Assembly: GCA_036826475.1 (NCBI GenBank)
Contig: DAISWG010000014.1
Coordinates: forward strand, 7,660-71,659
Direction of reading: 5' to 3'
DNA length: 64,000 nt
DNA from: Miltoncostaea sp036826475
GTDB lineage: Bacteria > Actinomycetota > Thermoleophilia > Miltoncostaeales > Miltoncostaeaceae
The position numbers were made by a program, and so were the translations under genes. This document shows, piece by piece, positions 1-8,753 of the stretch. Below the pieces are notes generated by a model. That model did not search any database. It saw only the letters and a list, made by a program, of their open reading frames with translations, and had not been told where the DNA came from. The first letter of the stretch is position 1; the number at the start of each line of letters is the position of its first letter.

Positions 1-1145
1 ATCTCGATCGGGACCCGGTCCACCACCGACAACCCGTAGCCCTCCAGCCCGACGATCTTCTTCGGGTTGTTGGTCAGCAGCCGGATGGACGACAGGCCCA
101 GGTCCACAAGAATCTGGGCGCCGATGCCGTAGTCGCGCAGGTCGGGCGGGAAGCCCAGCTCGATGTTGGCCTGCACGGTGTCGAGCCCCTTGTCCTGCAG
201 CTCGTAGGCGCGCAGCTTGTTGAGCAGCCCGATGCCGCGACCCTCCTGCGCGATGTAGAGCAGCACGCCGCGGCCCTCCTCGGCGATGGTGCGCATCGCC
301 GCGCGCAGCTGCTCACCGCAGTCGCAGCGCTGCGAGCCGAAGACGTCGCCGGTGAGGCACTCGGAGTGGACGCGCACCAGCACGTCCTGCTCGCCCGCGA
401 CGTCGCCCTTCACCATCGCGAGATGGTGCTTGCCGTCCAGGATCGAGCGGTAGCCGACGGCGCTCCACTCCCCCATGTCGGTGGGCAGCCGGGCGGCCGT
501 GCCGCGCTCGATGAGCCGCTCCGTGCGGCGGCGGTGCTCGATGAGCTGGGCGATCGTGATGATCCTGAGCCCGTGCTCGGCGGCGTACGGCACCAGGTCG
601 GGGACCCGGGCCATCGTGCCGTCCTCGTTGGAGATCTCGCAGATCACGCCGGCGGGGATCAGCCCGGCGAGACGCGCCAGGTCGACCGCCGCCTCGGTGT
701 GGCCCGCGCGCTCCAGCACGCCGCCCGGCCGGGCGCGGAGCGGGAACACGTGGCCGGGCTTGACGATGTCCTCGGGGCCCGCGTCCGGGTCGATGGCCAC
801 CATGATCGTGCGGGAGCGGTCCGGCGCCGAGATGCCGGTGGTGATGCCGTGGCGGGCCTCGATGGGCTCGGTGAAGGCCGTCGCGTGGGGCGCCTCGTTG
901 CGCTTGACCACCGGCTTCAGTCCCAGCTGCTCGCAGCGGGCGGGCGTGAGGGCCAGGCAGATGAGCCCGCGTCCGTGGGTGGCCATGAAGTTGATGGCCT
1001 CGGGCGTGGCGAACTGCGCCGCCATCACCAGGTCGCCCTCGTTCTCGCGGTCCTCCGAGTCGAGGATCACGACCATCCGGCCGGCGCGGATGTCCTCGAT
1101 CGCCTCGGCGACGGTGGCGAACTCGACGGCCTTGCTGGTGGTCAT
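1..1145 (-). CDS. ribBA: Bifunctional DHBP synthase / GTP cyclohydrolase II (3' end outside window)
   Basis: Cytosolic enzyme of riboflavin synthesis. The N-terminal domain converts ribulose 5-phosphate to 3,4-dihydroxy-2-butanone 4-phosphate; the C-terminal domain opens the GTP ring. Residues 1-381 lie in the window. DHBP synthase signatures are DSEDRENEGDLV at 29-40 and THGRGLICLAL further on. The cyclohydrolase zinc ligands are C263, C274 and C276 in the usual C-x10-C-x-C arrangement (GSQRCDCGEQL). The ATG at 1145 overlaps the ribE stop as ATGA, so translation is probably coupled. It is the last gene visible in the rpe-ribD-ribE-ribBA run; ribH probably follows beyond position 1, which is inference. 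The C-terminal tail is cut by the window edge. Confidence 0.97.
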   Translation of the reverse strand, partial: MTTSKAVEFATVAEAIEDIRAGRMVVILDSEDRENEGDLVMAAQFATPEAINFMATHGRGLICLALTPARCEQLGLKPVVKRNEAPHATAFTEPIEARHGITTGISAPDRSRTIMVAIDPDAGPEDIVKPGHVFPLRARPGGVLERAGHTEAAVDLARLAGLIPAGVICEISNEDGTMARVPDLVPYAAEHGLRIITIAQLIEHRRRTERLIERGTAARLPTDMGEWSAVGYRSILDGKHHLAMVKGDVAGEQDVLVRVHSECLTGDVFGSQRCDCGEQLRAAMRTIAEEGRGVLLYIAQEGRGIGLLNKLRAYELQDKGLDTVQANIELGFPPDLRDYGIGAQILVDLGLSSIRLLTNNPKKIVGLEGYGLSVVDRVPIE

Positions 1146-1753
1146 GCGTCCTCCCGGGGCGGGGCGTAGGGCCTCGCCAGCGACTCGACGTATTTTGCCA
1201 CCACGTCAACCTCCAGGTTCACCGGGCGCCCCACGGCCTGCGGGCCGAGGGTGGTGACGGCCATCGTGTGCGGGATCAGGGCGATCGTGAAGCCGCCCGG
1301 GAGCCGCGCCGCGACCGTCAGGCTCACGCCGTCCACCGCGACGCTCCCCTTCTCGACAACGTAGCGGAGCAGGTCCGGCGGGGCCGTGATCTCGAGCACC
1401 GTGCTCTCCCCCTCCGGCCGGGCGCCCGCGACCCGGCCAACCCCGTCCACGTGCCCCTGCACCAGGTGGCCGTCGAGCCGGTCCCCCAGGCGCATCGGGC
1501 GCTCCAGGTTCACCCGGTCGCCGGGCCCGAGTCCCCCCAGGTTGGTGCGGCGCAACGTCTCGGCGACCGCGTCGACCGCGAAGCCGTCCCCCGTGACCTC
1601 CACGGCGGTGAGGCATGCGCCGTTGACCGCGACCGAGTCGCCGATCGCCAGGCCGTCGAGCACGGCGGACGCGGCGATGACCAGGCGCGCGCCCTCCTCG
1701 CCGGGCGCGACCGACGCGACGACGCCGCCCTCCTCCACGAGGCCCGTGAACAT
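1142..1753 (-). CDS. ribE: Riboflavin synthase alpha chain
   Basis: Dismutates two 6,7-dimethyl-8-ribityllumazine molecules to riboflavin plus the pyrimidinedione. The protein is 203 residues, usual for the family, and has the diagnostic N-terminus MFTGLVEEGG. It shows two lumazine-binding repeats, each with the SVAV(N/D)G..LT element, and the inter-repeat GDRLDGHLVQGHVDGVG segment. The ATG at 1753 overlaps the ribD stop by one base (TGATG), and its own TGA overlaps the ribBA ATG, so ribD-ribE-ribBA are tightly coupled. The gene is also called ribC in some genomes. Confidence 0.97.
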   Translation of the reverse strand: MFTGLVEEGGVVASVAPGEEGARLVIAASAVLDGLAIGDSVAVNGACLTAVEVTGDGFAVDAVAETLRRTNLGGLGPGDRVNLERPMRLGDRLDGHLVQGHVDGVGRVAGARPEGESTVLEITAPPDLLRYVVEKGSVAVDGVSLTVAARLPGGFTIALIPHTMAVTTLGPQAVGRPVNLEVDVVAKYVESLARPYAPPREDA

Positions 1754-2883
1754 CAGACGGGCAGGGGCCGCAGCCGGCCCGTCACGAGCAGGTCGTCGCC
1801 CACCGCCTCGTGGCGCGGCCCCAGCAGGCGGGGCGCGTCGGCCAGCGCGCGGACCCCGCCGCCGCCGATCGCCGACGGCGCCTCGCGACCGCCGATGAGG
1901 ATGGGCGCGAGGAACCACGCGACGCGATCGACCGCCCCGGCCTGGAGCAGCGCGCCGGCGAGGCCCGCACCGCCCTCCACGAACAGCGACTGGACGCCGC
2001 GCTCGCCCAGGGCCCGGAGCGCCGGGACGATCCGCTCCTCGGGGGACCCCGGGATGCGCACCACCTCGACGCCAACGGCCTCGAGCGCCGCCACGCGGGT
2101 GACGGGCGGGTCGGCGGCCGCCAGCACGATCACCGGCAGCTCGCGGGCGGTGTGCGCCAGCGCGGAGTGGAGCGGCAGGTTCGCCTGCGAGTCGAACACC
2201 ACGCGGGACGGCTGGCGCACGGGGCCCTCCACGTCGCGGGCGGTGAGCCGCGGGTCGTCGGCGAGCGCGGTGCCGATCCCGACCCCGACGGCGTCGGCGT
2301 CGGCCCGCCAGCGGTGCACCAGGGCGCGCGACGCCGGGCCGGAGATCCAGCGGCTCTCGCCCGTCGCCGTCGCGATCCTCCCGTCGAGGCTGGTCGCCAG
2401 CTTCAGCGTCACCTCGGGGAGCCCGGTCAGGGCGTACACCAGGAACGGGGCGATCACCTCGGCGCACGCGGCGGCGTCGTCGCCGCCCGCCACGGCCACC
2501 TCGATCCCGGCGGCCCGCAGCACCTCGACGCCCCCCGCGCGGTCACGCTCCAGCGGGTCGCGCAGGCCCACCACCACGCGCGCGACCCCGGCGGCCACGA
2601 GGGCATCGGCGCAGGGTGGCGTGCGGCCGTGGTGCGAGCAGGGCTCGAGCGTGCACACGACGGTCGACCCGCGCGCGGCGTCGCCCGCCGCGGCCAGGGC
2701 CATGGCCTCGGCGTGTGGCAGCCCGGGGCCCTCGTGCCAGCCCTCGGCCACCACCCGTCCGTCGCGCAACACCACCGCGCCGACGGCCGGGTTGGGGCTC
2801 ACGCGGCCCCGGCCGTTCGTCGCGAGCTCGCGCGCCCGCGCCAGGGCGGCCCGCTCCGCGGCGGTGGGCGCGGCCACCGCCAT
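1753..2883 (-). CDS. ribD: Bifunctional riboflavin deaminase/reductase
   Basis: Catalyses the second and third steps from GTP: deamination of the pyrimidine, then NADPH reduction of the ribose side chain. It has 376 residues. The N-terminal cytidine-deaminase-like zinc site is visible as HAEAMAL followed by CTLEPCSHHGRTPPC. The C-terminal half is a dihydrofolate-reductase-like domain beginning at LKLATSLDGRIAT, with the conserved DDPRLTAR and VEGGAGLAGALL segments. The ATG at 2883 lies two bases after the rpe stop. Confidence 0.97.
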   Translation of the reverse strand: MAVAAPTAAERAALARARELATNGRGRVSPNPAVGAVVLRDGRVVAEGWHEGPGLPHAEAMALAAAGDAARGSTVVCTLEPCSHHGRTPPCADALVAAGVARVVVGLRDPLERDRAGGVEVLRAAGIEVAVAGGDDAAACAEVIAPFLVYALTGLPEVTLKLATSLDGRIATATGESRWISGPASRALVHRWRADADAVGVGIGTALADDPRLTARDVEGPVRQPSRVVFDSQANLPLHSALAHTARELPVIVLAAADPPVTRVAALEAVGVEVVRIPGSPEERIVPALRALGERGVQSLFVEGGAGLAGALLQAGAVDRVAWFLAPILIGGREAPSAIGGGGVRALADAPRLLGPRHEAVGDDLLVTGRLRPLPV

Positions 2884-2885
2884 CG

Positions 2886-3557
2886 TCAGCCCTCCGCCAT
2901 CCCGGCCAGCTCGCGGTAGGCGGCGATCGGGTCGTCGGCCCCGAAGATCGACGAGGCCGACACGAACATGGTGGCGCCGGCCGCCCGCACGTCGGGCAGC
3001 GTCGCCCGGCCGATGCCGCCGTCCACCTCGATCCGCACCGACGACGGCAGCAGGCCCCGCAGGCGCTGCACCCGCCCGGGCGTGGTCCGGATGAACGACT
3101 GGCCGGCGAAGCCGGGGTTCACCGCCAGCACGTTCACGTAGTCCAGCTCCGCCGCGAGCTCGGCGACGTGCTCCACGGGCGTCCCGGGGTTGACCGCCAG
3201 GCCGGCGGCGCAGCCCGCCTCGCGGATCATCCCGAGCAGGCGGTGCGGGTGCGGATCGGCCTCCACGTGGACCGTGATCGCGTCGGCGTACGGGGCGAAG
3301 AGGCCGATCGCCTCGGCGGGGCGGGCCACCATCAGGTGGACGTCCACGGTCCCGCCCGCCTCGTGCACCGGGCCGGCGACGGCGCGCGTGAAGTCGGGGC
3401 CGACGGTCAGGTTCGGGACGAAGTGCAGGTCCATCACGTCCACGTGCACCGCCCGCGTGCCCGCGGCGATCAGCGCGTCGAGCTGCTCCCCCAGGCGCAG
3501 CATGTCGGCGGACATGAGCGACGGCAGCACCAGGGGGTGCGGGGGCAGGCCGCTCAC
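2886..3557 (-). CDS. rpe: Ribulose-phosphate 3-epimerase
   Basis: Interconverts ribulose 5-phosphate and xylulose 5-phosphate in the pentose phosphate pathway, and so supplies the ribulose 5-phosphate used by RibBA downstream. It is a 223-residue TIM barrel. Metal and active-site elements visible are PSLMSAD, VHVDVMDLHFVPNLTVG, DVHLMV, VNPGFAGQSFI and EVDGGI. The GTG start at 3557 was chosen because it overlaps the rsmB stop as GTGA; no earlier start avoids running into rsmB. Confidence 0.96.
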   Translation of the reverse strand: MSGLPPHPLVLPSLMSADMLRLGEQLDALIAAGTRAVHVDVMDLHFVPNLTVGPDFTRAVAGPVHEAGGTVDVHLMVARPAEAIGLFAPYADAITVHVEADPHPHRLLGMIREAGCAAGLAVNPGTPVEHVAELAAELDYVNVLAVNPGFAGQSFIRTTPGRVQRLRGLLPSSVRIEVDGGIGRATLPDVRAAGATMFVSASSIFGADDPIAAYRELAGMAEG

Positions 3558-4903
3558 GACGTCTCCGGCCGCCGCAGCCGGGCGATGAAGAACCCGTCCG
3601 TGCCGTGGCGGTGCGGCAGGGTCAGCAGCGCGCCCGCCAGGCGCGGGTGCGCGAGGTCCGGGCGCCCGGCCGCCAGGTCGTCGAGCGGGGCGCCCGCCGC
3701 GCGCACCACGTCCTCGTTCTCGGGCGCGATGAGGGTGCACGTGGAGTAGACGACCCGGCCGCCGGGCCGGACGAGGGCGAGGGCCCGGTCCAGGAGCGCC
3801 CGCTGCAGCTCCGCCAGCGGGCCGAGCGACGACTCGCGCCGCTTCCAGCGCGCGTCGGGGCGCGACGACAGCACGCCCAGGCCCGTGCAGGGCGGGTCGA
3901 CCAGGACGGCGTCGAACCCATCGGCGAGCGGGACGTCGCGCGCGTCGCCCTCCACCACCTCCACGTCGGCGCCCATCCGCGCCGCAAGCGACCGCAGCGT
4001 CGCCGCGCGGGCCGGGTGCAGCTCCACGGCGGTGATGCGCGCGGCGCCGTCCGCGAGGGCCGCCATGTGGGTGGTCTTGGCGCCGGGGGCGGCGCACAGG
4101 TCCAGGATCCGCTCCCCCGGCCGCGGGGCCACGGCGTGCGCCACGAGCTGCGACGCCCGGCTCTGCCCGATCGCGAGGCCCCGCTCCCAGGCCCGGGAGT
4201 CCTCCAGCGCGAAGGCCCCGTCCAGGACGTAGGCCTCGGGGATCGCGGGGTCGCGCGACCAGCCCGCGGGCAGCTCGGCCTCCAGGTCCTCCCGCGGCCC
4301 GCGGAGCGGGTTCCAGCGCAGCGCCGACTCGGCGGGCGCGTTGGCCGCCGCCATCACGCCGACGGCGTCCTCCTCGCCGAGCGACTCGACCAGGCGCGCG
4401 ACGATCCAGTCGGGCATGGAGTGGCGCAGCCCCGCGGTGGCGGCGCCGCCCGCGTCCAGCTCGGCCAGGCGCGCCGGCGCGTCGGCGGCGATGCGGCGCA
4501 TCACGGCGTTCACCAGCCCGGCCCGCGCCGAGGAGCGGGCCTTGGCGCCGCGCAGGGAGCGCACCTGGCGCACCGCCTGGTCGACCGCCGCGTGGTCGGG
4601 GATGGCGTCGGAGAAGGCGAGCTCGTACGCGCCGAGCCGCAGGATGTCGCGGACCGCGGGCTCCAGGGCGTCGGGCCGGTCGAGGGCGCCGTCGATGAGC
4701 CAGTCGAGCGTGCGGCTGCGCTGCACCGCGCCGTACGCCAGGCGGGTGGCGGCGGCGCGGGCGCGCGGGTCGAGCTCGGCGCGGCGCGCCTCGGCGGCCA
4801 GCGCCCGGTCGGCGTACGCGCCGTCGTCCACGCGGCGGAGCACGCGCAGCGCGACGGTGCGCTCCGGCGTGATCCCCCCGGCCGTGCGCTCCGCGGTGCT
4901 CAC
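3554..4903 (-). CDS. rsmB: 16S rRNA (cytosine-C5)-methyltransferase, RsmB family
   Basis: SAM-dependent methylation of 16S rRNA (C967 in E. coli numbering). It has 449 residues. The N-terminal NusB-like RNA-binding domain (about 10-150) is followed by a Fmu/NOP2-type methyltransferase domain. The SAM motif reads ILDLCAAPGAKTTHMA, and the two catalytic cysteines lie in VDPPCTGLGVL and YSTCTL. The GTG start at 4903 overlaps the fmt stop as GTGA, and its stop overlaps the rpe GTG in the same way. It sits in the widely conserved def-fmt-rsmB order. Confidence 0.95.
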   Translation of the reverse strand: MSTAERTAGGITPERTVALRVLRRVDDGAYADRALAAEARRAELDPRARAAATRLAYGAVQRSRTLDWLIDGALDRPDALEPAVRDILRLGAYELAFSDAIPDHAAVDQAVRQVRSLRGAKARSSARAGLVNAVMRRIAADAPARLAELDAGGAATAGLRHSMPDWIVARLVESLGEEDAVGVMAAANAPAESALRWNPLRGPREDLEAELPAGWSRDPAIPEAYVLDGAFALEDSRAWERGLAIGQSRASQLVAHAVAPRPGERILDLCAAPGAKTTHMAALADGAARITAVELHPARAATLRSLAARMGADVEVVEGDARDVPLADGFDAVLVDPPCTGLGVLSSRPDARWKRRESSLGPLAELQRALLDRALALVRPGGRVVYSTCTLIAPENEDVVRAAGAPLDDLAAGRPDLAHPRLAGALLTLPHRHGTDGFFIARLRRPETS

Positions 4904-5811
4904 GCGACCGTCCACTCGAGCGGACCGCGGTAGCCGCGCAGGAAGTCGCCGGCGTCCATCCGGCCCTTCCCCGGGGGCTGGACGCGGGTGATCTCGAGGG
5001 TCCCCCGGCCGGTCCCGGCGAGCAGGCGCCCCTGCTCCACGGAGAGCCCGGGCGGCACGGGCTCGGAGACGGTCCGCGCACCCCAGACCTTGAAGGGCCG
5101 GCCGTCGATGACGGCGGTCGCGCCGATGTGCGGGGCCAGCGCCCGCACACGCCGGGCGAGGGCGTCGGCGGGGTGACGCAGGTCGAGCGCGCGGTCCTCC
5201 GGGCCGATCTTCGGGGCCATGGAGACGCCCTCCTCGGGCTGCTCCCGCGGCTCCAGCGTCCCGGCCGCGAGCGCGTCGACGGTGCGCACCAGCAGCGGGG
5301 CGCCCAGGTCGGCCAGGCGCGCGAGCAGCGCGCCGCCCTCCTCGTCGTCGCCGACCGGCGTGCGCTCCACCATCAGGATCGGGCCGGTGTCGAGGCCCGC
5401 CTCCATGAACATCGTGGTGACGCCGGTCTCGGGGACGCCGTCCATCACGGCGCGCTCGACCGGCGCCGCGCCGCGGTAGGCGGGCAGCAGCGAGAAGTGC
5501 ACGTTCACGCAGGGCCATCGCGACAGGACCACGTCGCGCAGGATCTGCCCGAACGCGACCACCACGAGCGCCTCGGCCCCGGCGCCGGCGATGTCGCCGA
5601 CCACGTCCGGATCGTTGATGGTCGCGGGGCGCACGACGGGGATGCCCAGCTCGCCGGCCGCCCGGGCCACGGGCGTCCCGCTGGCCCGCCCGGAGCGCCC
5701 GCGCGGCTTGTCCGGCTGGGTCACGACGCGCACCACCTCGTGCGACGACGCGGCCAGCGCCCGCAGCGGGGGGACCGCCGCATCGGGGCTCCCCGCGTAT
5801 GCGACCTTCAC
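4900..5811 (-). CDS. fmt: Methionyl-tRNA formyltransferase
   Basis: Transfers the formyl group from 10-formyl-THF to Met-tRNAfMet for translation initiation. It has 303 residues. The formyltransferase core has VNVHFSLLPAYRGAAPVERA (the catalytic Asn-His-Asp fold, with the substrate loop SLLP.YRGA) and GVTTMFMEAGLDTGPIL. The C-terminal OB-like domain begins near residue 205. The GTG at 5811 lies 13 bases after the def stop. Together with def it forms the formyl-Met addition/removal pair. Confidence 0.96.
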   Translation of the reverse strand: MKVAYAGSPDAAVPPLRALAASSHEVVRVVTQPDKPRGRSGRASGTPVARAAGELGIPVVRPATINDPDVVGDIAGAGAEALVVVAFGQILRDVVLSRWPCVNVHFSLLPAYRGAAPVERAVMDGVPETGVTTMFMEAGLDTGPILMVERTPVGDDEEGGALLARLADLGAPLLVRTVDALAAGTLEPREQPEEGVSMAPKIGPEDRALDLRHPADALARRVRALAPHIGATAVIDGRPFKVWGARTVSEPVPPGLSVEQGRLLAGTGRGTLEITRVQPPGKGRMDAGDFLRGYRGPLEWTVA

Positions 5812-5824
5812 GACCCGCCCCCGG

Positions 5825-6364
5825 TCAGGCGCCGTCGCGCAGGGCCTTGAGCGCCTCCCGGCGCTGCTCGGGCGCCGTGCGGTCGAGGATCAGGACCCCG
5901 TCCAGGTGGTCCAGCTCGTGTTGGATCACGCGGGCGAAGAAACCCTCCGGGGCGAACTCGACGGTCTCGCCGTCCACGTTCTGTGCCCGCACCCGGATCG
6001 CGACCGCCCGCGGCACCTCGACGCTGATCTCGCCGATGGAGAGGCATCCCTCGAAGTCGGCCTCCTCCTCGTCGGAGCGCCAGGTGATCTCGGGGTTCAC
6101 GAGGGCGATCGGCGGGTCGTCCTCGCCGCCCATCACGACGGCGAGACGGCGGAGCGACCCCACCTGGGGCGCCGCGAGCCCGACGCCCCGGGCGTCGCGC
6201 ATGATCGCGATCATCCGCTCGACGTCGTCGCGCAGCGCGTCGTCGAACTCCGTGACCGTGAGAGCCGGGGCGCGCAGGACGGGGTCGCCGAACTGGCGGA
6301 TCTGCTCGAGCGCGGCGAGTCGCCGGCGCTCCAGGACGGGGTCGTCGAGGGCGCGTGAGGACAC
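5825..6364 (-). CDS. def: Peptide deformylase
   Basis: Removes the N-formyl group from nascent proteins. It has 179 residues. All three metallo-hydrolase motifs are intact: GVGLAAPQVG, EGCLSIGE (metal Cys) and QHELDHLDG (two metal His plus the catalytic Glu). The GTG start at 6364 has no usable Shine-Dalgarno site, but a -10-like TAGAGT lies 6 bases upstream, suggesting a leaderless transcript with its own promoter between the kinase gene and def. The gene adjoins fmt as usual. Confidence 0.96.
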   Translation of the reverse strand: MSSRALDDPVLERRRLAALEQIRQFGDPVLRAPALTVTEFDDALRDDVERMIAIMRDARGVGLAAPQVGSLRRLAVVMGGEDDPPIALVNPEITWRSDEEEADFEGCLSIGEISVEVPRAVAIRVRAQNVDGETVEFAPEGFFARVIQHELDHLDGVLILDRTAPEQRREALKALRDGA

Positions 6365-6370
6365 GCTCCG

Positions 6371-6376
6371 ACTCTA
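6371..6376 (-). promoter_or_regulatory. Putative -10 box for def (leaderless)
   Basis: On the minus strand TAGAGT ends 6 bases before the def GTG, so transcription would begin at or next to the start codon. No convincing -35 is visible; a GC-rich CCCC-GTC-GGGG foldback sits just upstream. The call rests on the repeated occurrence of TA-rich hexamers at this spacing elsewhere in the window. Confidence 0.35.
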
Positions 6377-6404
6377 GCATCGCCCCCCGTCGGGGCCCGG
6401 CGCG

Positions 6405-7826
6405 CTACCCGCCCGAGGAGGGCGGCGGCACGACCACCGGGGCGCCCCGCGCGATGGCCGCCGCCAGGTCGGTGGCGGCGGTCCCGTCGCCGCGGATGAC
6501 CAGGAGGCGGGGCTCCCGGCCGGGGGTGGTCACGGCCATCAGCACCCACCGCTCGCCGAGTCCGATGATGTCGGTGGGGTACAGCATCACCACGCCGATG
6601 GGCCGGTCGCCGTCGAGCAGGGTCGCGCCGCGGTACAGCCCCTGCTCGAGCGCGGCACGGACCTCGGCGAGGTCGCCCCAGCCACCCGGCGCGGCCGCGA
6701 GGGTCGCGCCGTCGACGCGGGCGACGGCGGCGCCGGGGAGGGCGCCGAGTCCGGGGAGGTCGGCGGCCCGGGCGGCGCGCGCGGGGACCTCGCCGGCGGG
6801 ACCGGGCACGGTCGGCCTGGGTGCCGGGGCGGGCGCGGGGGCCGGCGGCGGCGCGGAGGTCGAGCCGTCGGGACCGAACACGGCGAGGGCGAGGCCGCCG
6901 GCGCCGACCGCGACGGTCAGCGCGACGAGGGCCGCGGGCACCGCGCGGCGGCTCATCCGGCGCCGGCGGCGCCGCGGACGGGCGAGCGGCACGGTGCGGT
7001 CGCCGGGGGGACCGAACGCGCGCACCAGGGCGCCGGCGAACGCCGCCCCGCTGCGGGGACGGTCGCCCGGCCGCTTCGCCAGCCCGCGGGCCAGGATCGC
7101 GTCGACGTCGCGCGGCAGCCCGTCGCGGAGGGCGCTCGCTCGCGGGACGGGGCGGTGGACGTGGGCGTAGAGGAGCGCCTCCGTGCGGTCGGCCTCGAAG
7201 GGCGGCCTGCCGGTGAGCACGGCGAACGCCACCGCGGCCAGGGCGTAGCGGTCGGCTTCGGCGCCGGCGCGCCCACCGGCGATGACCTCGGGGGCGAGGT
7301 AGCCGGCCGTCCCGATCAGGAGGCCGTCCTCCGTGATGAAGGTCGTGTCGTCGCGGCGGGCGATCCCGAAGTCGGCGAGCCACGGCCCGTCGGGGTCGAG
7401 CAGGATGTTCGCGGGCGTGACGTCTCGGTGGACGAGGCCGGCGGCGTGCGCGGCGTCGAGTCCCGCCGCGATCGCGGCGACGAGCTGCAGGCCCTCGTCG
7501 GGCGGGATCGGGCCGGCGGCGATGCGGTCGGCGAGCGTGCCGTCGCGCGCGAGCGCCATGGCCAGGTAGCCGCGCCCCTCGCTCTCGCCCTGGTCGAGGA
7601 TCGGCACCACGGCCGGGTGGCGCACCGCGCCGAGGGCCTCGCACTCGCGGCGGAACCGGACCCGGAAGCCGGGGTCCGACCACAGGGACGCGTGGACCAC
7701 CTTCACCGCGGCGACGGTGCCGCGCTCGGCGTGGCGGGCGCGGTGGACCGTCGCCTGCCCGCCGCCCCCCAGGCGCTCGCCGAGCTCCCACGGGCCGGCG
7801 AGCCGCAGGGGTGCGAGCGTGGTCAC
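6405..7826 (-). CDS. Membrane-anchored Ser/Thr protein kinase (PknB-like, no PASTA)
   Basis: It has 473 residues. The cytoplasmic kinase domain (about 10-275) has glycine-rich loop LGGGGQATVH, ATP lysine K42, catalytic loop H133-R134-D135-V-T137-P-A-N140, DFG at 152-154, and an APE-like element in YLAPEV. An Arg-rich stretch and one membrane helix (about 290-315) are followed by a Pro/Ala linker and a small extracytoplasmic domain of about 140 residues that is not PASTA. T137 stands where HRDxKPxN kinases have lysine; variants of this kind occur in some bacterial kinases, so activity is still likely. The GTG start lies one base after the preceding gene. Substrate unknown. It interrupts the priA-def order. 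Confidence 0.9.
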   Translation of the reverse strand: MTTLAPLRLAGPWELGERLGGGGQATVHRARHAERGTVAAVKVVHASLWSDPGFRVRFRRECEALGAVRHPAVVPILDQGESEGRGYLAMALARDGTLADRIAAGPIPPDEGLQLVAAIAAGLDAAHAAGLVHRDVTPANILLDPDGPWLADFGIARRDDTTFITEDGLLIGTAGYLAPEVIAGGRAGAEADRYALAAVAFAVLTGRPPFEADRTEALLYAHVHRPVPRASALRDGLPRDVDAILARGLAKRPGDRPRSGAAFAGALVRAFGPPGDRTVPLARPRRRRRRMSRRAVPAALVALTVAVGAGGLALAVFGPDGSTSAPPPAPAPAPAPRPTVPGPAGEVPARAARAADLPGLGALPGAAVARVDGATLAAAPGGWGDLAEVRAALEQGLYRGATLLDGDRPIGVVMLYPTDIIGLGERWVLMAVTTPGREPRLLVIRGDGTAATDLAAAIARGAPVVVPPPSSGG

Positions 7827-7827
7827 G

Positions 7828-8688
7828 CTATCGGCGCGCCGGGAGCAGGGTGCGCGCCCGCGACTGCGTCCACGCGCGGCCCGCCTGGTAGTCGGACGCG
7901 TCGGCCACCGTCAGCCGCTGGCGGCCGCCATCGACCGCCTCGTAGCCCGGGCCGGCGTCGTCGCCCGCCACGGTGAGGGTCAGGCCGCTCCCGCCGACCG
8001 AGATCTCCACCTGGGGATCGCCGGTTCGGGGGAACGCGACCCGCGCCGCGCCGGCCTCGTTCTGGATGAGCGGCGCCGGCGCCAGCTCGTTGAGGTCGAA
8101 GAACATCCCCGCCAGGCTCGCCCGCAGCGGCGGGTCGATGAGCGGCATCAGCCCCTCGAGCCGGTACAGCTCCGCGACGCGCGGGGTGAGGAAGTACTCC
8201 GCCTCGCGGAGCAGGAGCAGGTCGGTGCCCTCCGCGCGGCCGCGCTCCGGGCGCTCCTGGACCCAGTCGCGCACGCGCAGCCAGCTGCGGTGACGCACGT
8301 CGCGGCCGCTGGCGGCGAGGGCGGCGATCCCCTCGGGCGGGCGCCGGTCCGGCGTGATCGCGATGACGATGCACTTGTCGTACACCTCGCTGAGGGCGTC
8401 GAACGTGGCCGCCACGCGGGCCTCGTCATCCCCGTCGAACGCGAGGCTGGCCTGCACCGCGAACGTCCAGCCGGCGCCGCGGGCGACGATGTCGGCGGTG
8501 ACGTCGTCGTTGAGCGGGCGGCGCTCGAACACGACGAGGGCGTCGGCGTCCGGGAGGGCCTCGCCGGAGATCTCCTCGACGAGGGCCGTGCGGGTCTCGG
8601 GGCCCCCGAGGGCCAGGAGTGTCGCCAGTACGTGGACCCACTGCTCGCGGGGGTCGCTTGACGCCTCGAACAGTCGGGGAACCGGCAT
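7828..8688 (-). CDS. Hypothetical protein, 286 aa
   Basis: I do not recognise the family. The protein is soluble, with no signal peptide or membrane helix. The N-terminal two thirds is mixed alpha/beta (WVHVLATLLALGG, DADALVVFERRPL, GWTFAVQASLAFDGD, WLRVRDWVQER); the C-terminal third is probably beta-rich (VEISVGGSGLTLTVAG). The ATG at 8688 is supported by AAAGGAG 9 bases upstream. It abuts the kinase gene with a gap of one base, so it could be a partner or substrate of the kinase; that is inference from position only. Confidence 0.75.
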   Translation of the reverse strand: MPVPRLFEASSDPREQWVHVLATLLALGGPETRTALVEEISGEALPDADALVVFERRPLNDDVTADIVARGAGWTFAVQASLAFDGDDEARVAATFDALSEVYDKCIVIAITPDRRPPEGIAALAASGRDVRHRSWLRVRDWVQERPERGRAEGTDLLLLREAEYFLTPRVAELYRLEGLMPLIDPPLRASLAGMFFDLNELAPAPLIQNEAGAARVAFPRTGDPQVEISVGGSGLTLTVAGDDAGPGYEAVDGGRQRLTVADASDYQAGRAWTQSRARTLLPARR

Positions 8689-8714
8689 CTCCTGGTGCTC
8701 CTTTACGTGGTACG

Positions 8715-8741
8715 GGCCGTCGGGCAGCGTAGCGGACGGCC
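8715..8741. terminator. Hairpin between the ammonia-lyase-like gene and the next minus-strand gene
   Basis: A perfect 7-bp inverted repeat, GGCCGTC (8715-8721) and GACGGCC (8735-8741), with a 13-base loop. It lies in the 65-bp gap after the ammonia-lyase-like stop. There is no T-tract, so it may be an attenuator or weak intrinsic terminator. Confidence 0.4.
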
Positions 8742-8753
8742 TCGACGCGCTCC

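Noticed and set aside
1142..2467. An extended frame joining 240 upstream codons to riboflavin synthase
   Set aside because: The upstream part is the shadow of ribD; genuine riboflavin synthase begins at MFTGLVEEGG (1753).
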